23,521 nt of DNA from the NCBI GenBank assembly GCA_023410675.1, contig JAEYPM010000020.1, positions 1 through 23,521 of the forward strand, read 5' to 3'. A model generated the notes under the pieces. That model ran no database searches. It was not told the origin of the DNA and saw only the letters and a program-made list of their open reading frames with translations. Made by a program: the position numbers and the translations under genes. Positions 22,100 to 23,521 of this stretch are shown piece after piece. Within the stretch, counting starts at the first letter, position 1; every line of letters begins with the position of its first letter. Origin of the DNA: Bacillota bacterium (GTDB taxonomy: Bacteria > Bacillota > Clostridia > Lachnospirales > Cellulosilyticaceae).

Positions 22100-23521
22100 C
22101 TACATCATAAAGTATAAAAGTCTGCATACACTTTCTTCATATTTAATCCATGCAGGCTTATTTTTTTCGTCTTCTTTAGTTACTTCTTTAGAAGACCTTA
22201 TATCGTTGTGTATAATAGACATCATTTTTTCTGTAAAGTCTGGGTCATAAATAAAAGCACTAATTTCAAAGTTAATTTTAAAACTTCTTGTATCAATATT
22301 TGTAGAGCCTATAGCTGTTATAACATTATCAATCAACATGCATTTTGAATGTAAAAAACCTTGATATAGGTAAACTTTTATGCCTGCATCTAATAATTCT
22401 GCTATATAGGATGTGGTTGCTCTATAGACAAATCGTTTATCGGGTAAGCTCGGCAGCAGGATATGCACATCTATTCCTGCTAGTGCAGCACTTTTAATAG
22501 CATGCATGAAAATACAGTCTGGAACAAAATATGGGGTTTCGATATAAATACACTTTTTCGCAGAATAGATCATTTTAACATATGCAGACTTAATATCTTC
22601 TGTCTTTAAATCTGGTCCACTATTTACTATTTGCATGTATAATTCTTTTGTACAAAGGGTCTTAGGCAAATAGTCTCTAATATTTGCTCTTATTTTTTTA
22701 GCTTCCTCTTCATCTTTTAGTGCAAACATATAGTCTTGTAAAAAGCGAATCTGAAGCATGTTAACAGTCTCTCCTACAATCCTAATATGGGTATCTCTCC
22801 AAGGTTTAAGTTTTGTATTAATAGACATATATTCATCCCCTATATTCATGCCTCCTGTATAACCAATTTGCCCATCGATAACAACAATCTTTCTATGATT
22901 TCTATAGTTTAGATTAAGTCCAAGTATTTTAAATATGGAAGGTAAAAATTTTAGAACTATTCCTCCTTCTTCTACCAGTGTCTTAAACATACTATAGGGG
23001 GTTGTGAAACATCCTGCATCGTCGTAAACGACTCTTACCTCTACACCTTGTCTTACTTTTTTAATAAGAGCCTCAACTAATTGTTTCCCTATGGTATCAT
23101 TTTTTATAATAAAGTATAAAATATGAATAGAATGCTTAGCCTGTTCAATATCCTTGAGAAGATCTTCGTATTTATATTTCCCATCAGTGTATATTTTAAT
23201 ATCATTTTTACTTGTTAATAAACTTTTTCCAAATTTAGTGTTAAATTTAATTAAGTCTCCATAGAGTACCTTGCTTACATCTATTTCTTCTAATAACAAC
23301 TCTTGTTCCTTCATCTGCCCAGGAAAAAGAGTATCTACCTGTATTTTTTTAAGTCGTCTTTGTCTGTTATAATATTTAAGTCCGCTTCCAAATAGAATAT
23401 ATAATATAAAACCTATTATAGGACATAGCATAAAAAGCATAAGCCAAGCAAATAGTGAAATGGCTTCTCTTCTCTCTTTAAATATCATATGAAGTACGAG
23501 CACGATATCAACGATTCTTAT
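22100..23521 (-). CDS. cls: Cardiolipin synthase (phospholipase D superfamily), N-terminus cut by window end
   Basis: At least 473 codons are visible. No stop lies upstream in frame before position 23521, and a GTG at 23503 without a ribosome binding site is not a convincing start. The usual first membrane helix is therefore partly outside the window. A second membrane helix (about LFAWLMLFMLCPIIGFILYIL) is followed by two PLD domains with HKD motifs: HRKIVVID with GGMNIGDEY, and HSKCMLID with GSTNIDTRSF. The conserved pair and 'ERRE..SLFAWLM..CPIIGF' fit bacterial Cls, which condenses two phosphatidylglycerols into cardiolipin and glycerol at the membrane. The C-terminus (WIKYEESVCRLLYFMM) is normal for the family. 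Confidence 0.92.
   Translation of the reverse strand: MRIVDIVLVLHMIFKERREAISLFAWLMLFMLCPIIGFILYILFGSGLKYYNRQRRLKKIQVDTLFPGQMKEQELLLEEIDVSKVLYGDLIKFNTKFGKSLLTSKNDIKIYTDGKYKYEDLLKDIEQAKHSIHILYFIIKNDTIGKQLVEALIKKVRQGVEVRVVYDDAGCFTTPYSMFKTLVEEGGIVLKFLPSIFKILGLNLNYRNHRKIVVIDGQIGYTGGMNIGDEYMSINTKLKPWRDTHIRIVGETVNMLQIRFLQDYMFALKDEEEAKKIRANIRDYLPKTLCTKELYMQIVNSGPDLKTEDIKSAYVKMIYSAKKCIYIETPYFVPDCIFMHAIKSAALAGIDVHILLPSLPDKRFVYRATTSYIAELLDAGIKVYLYQGFLHSKCMLIDNVITAIGSTNIDTRSFKINFEISAFIYDPDFTEKMMSIIHNDIRSSKEVTKEDEKNKPAWIKYEESVCRLLYFMM

Noticed and set aside
22005..22250. Plus-strand 81-codon frame over the ends of the TPR and cls genes
   Set aside because: It overlaps the TPR stop and runs antisense through cls, with no ribosome binding site and no recognisable motif.
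1..23521. CRISPR array, prophage, insertion sequence or defence island
   Set aside because: No regularly spaced repeats, transposase, integrase or phage genes are visible. Apart from the left edge this is ordinary chromosomal housekeeping DNA.

Overview
The window is low-GC DNA with strong purine-rich ribosome binding sites, several GTG/TTG starts and a Firmicutes gene set (clpC, radA, rex, acpS, alr, ndoA-type toxin, clostridial small families). It most likely comes from a member of the Clostridia, perhaps near Lachnospirales/Cellulosilyticum; that placement is inference. Twenty-two protein genes are supported. Eighteen are on the minus strand, including a 51-codon DUF1540 gene. Four start sites are moved downstream of the longest open frame (137-aa protein, AEC permease, acpS, GntR).

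Left edge (1-542): bases 1-30 are the 5' end of a 23S rRNA gene read leftwards. It is preceded by an rRNA-type leader and two strong tandem promoters, but no 16S gene lies anywhere in the window. A 127-bp imperfect inverted repeat lies behind the promoters. Region 543-2522: a YgjP/DUF45-family protein that has lost its zinc site, a small Cys-rich clostridial protein on the plus strand, and a NUDIX hydrolase.

Region 2668-7587: radA, a 137-aa conserved protein, clpC and a coiled-coil zinc-ribbon protein, all on the minus strand. This resembles the clpC-radA part of the classical stress locus, but ctsR, mcsA, mcsB and disA are not adjacent. Region 7852-8924: an AEC-type permease with a TTG start and a structured 5' leader.

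Region 8983-14138: a likely operon read right to left: coiled-coil protein, acpS, bifunctional nnr, LolA/YdcC-like lipoprotein, alr, a short antitoxin and an EndoA/MazF toxin, closed by a strong terminator. The core order matches the Bacillus acpS-ydcC-alr-ndoAI-ndoA neighbourhood. It combines acyl-carrier activation, NAD(P)HX repair and D-alanine supply with an mRNA interferase.

Region 14327-18612: a secreted ComEC-like beta-lactamase-fold lipoprotein, the redox repressor rex, and a divergent ABC-F ATPase that ends in a perfect bidirectional terminator. Region 18604-23521: an FCD-type GntR regulator with an operator-like palindrome over its own promoter, a TcaA-like membrane-anchored protein, the DUF1540 mini-protein, a divergent TPR protein and a cardiolipin synthase cut by the window's right end.

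The items most worth a second look are the promoter-driven 23S gene without a 16S, the DUF45 pseudoenzyme, the antitoxin lacking its DNA-binding domain, and clpC without its usual regulators.
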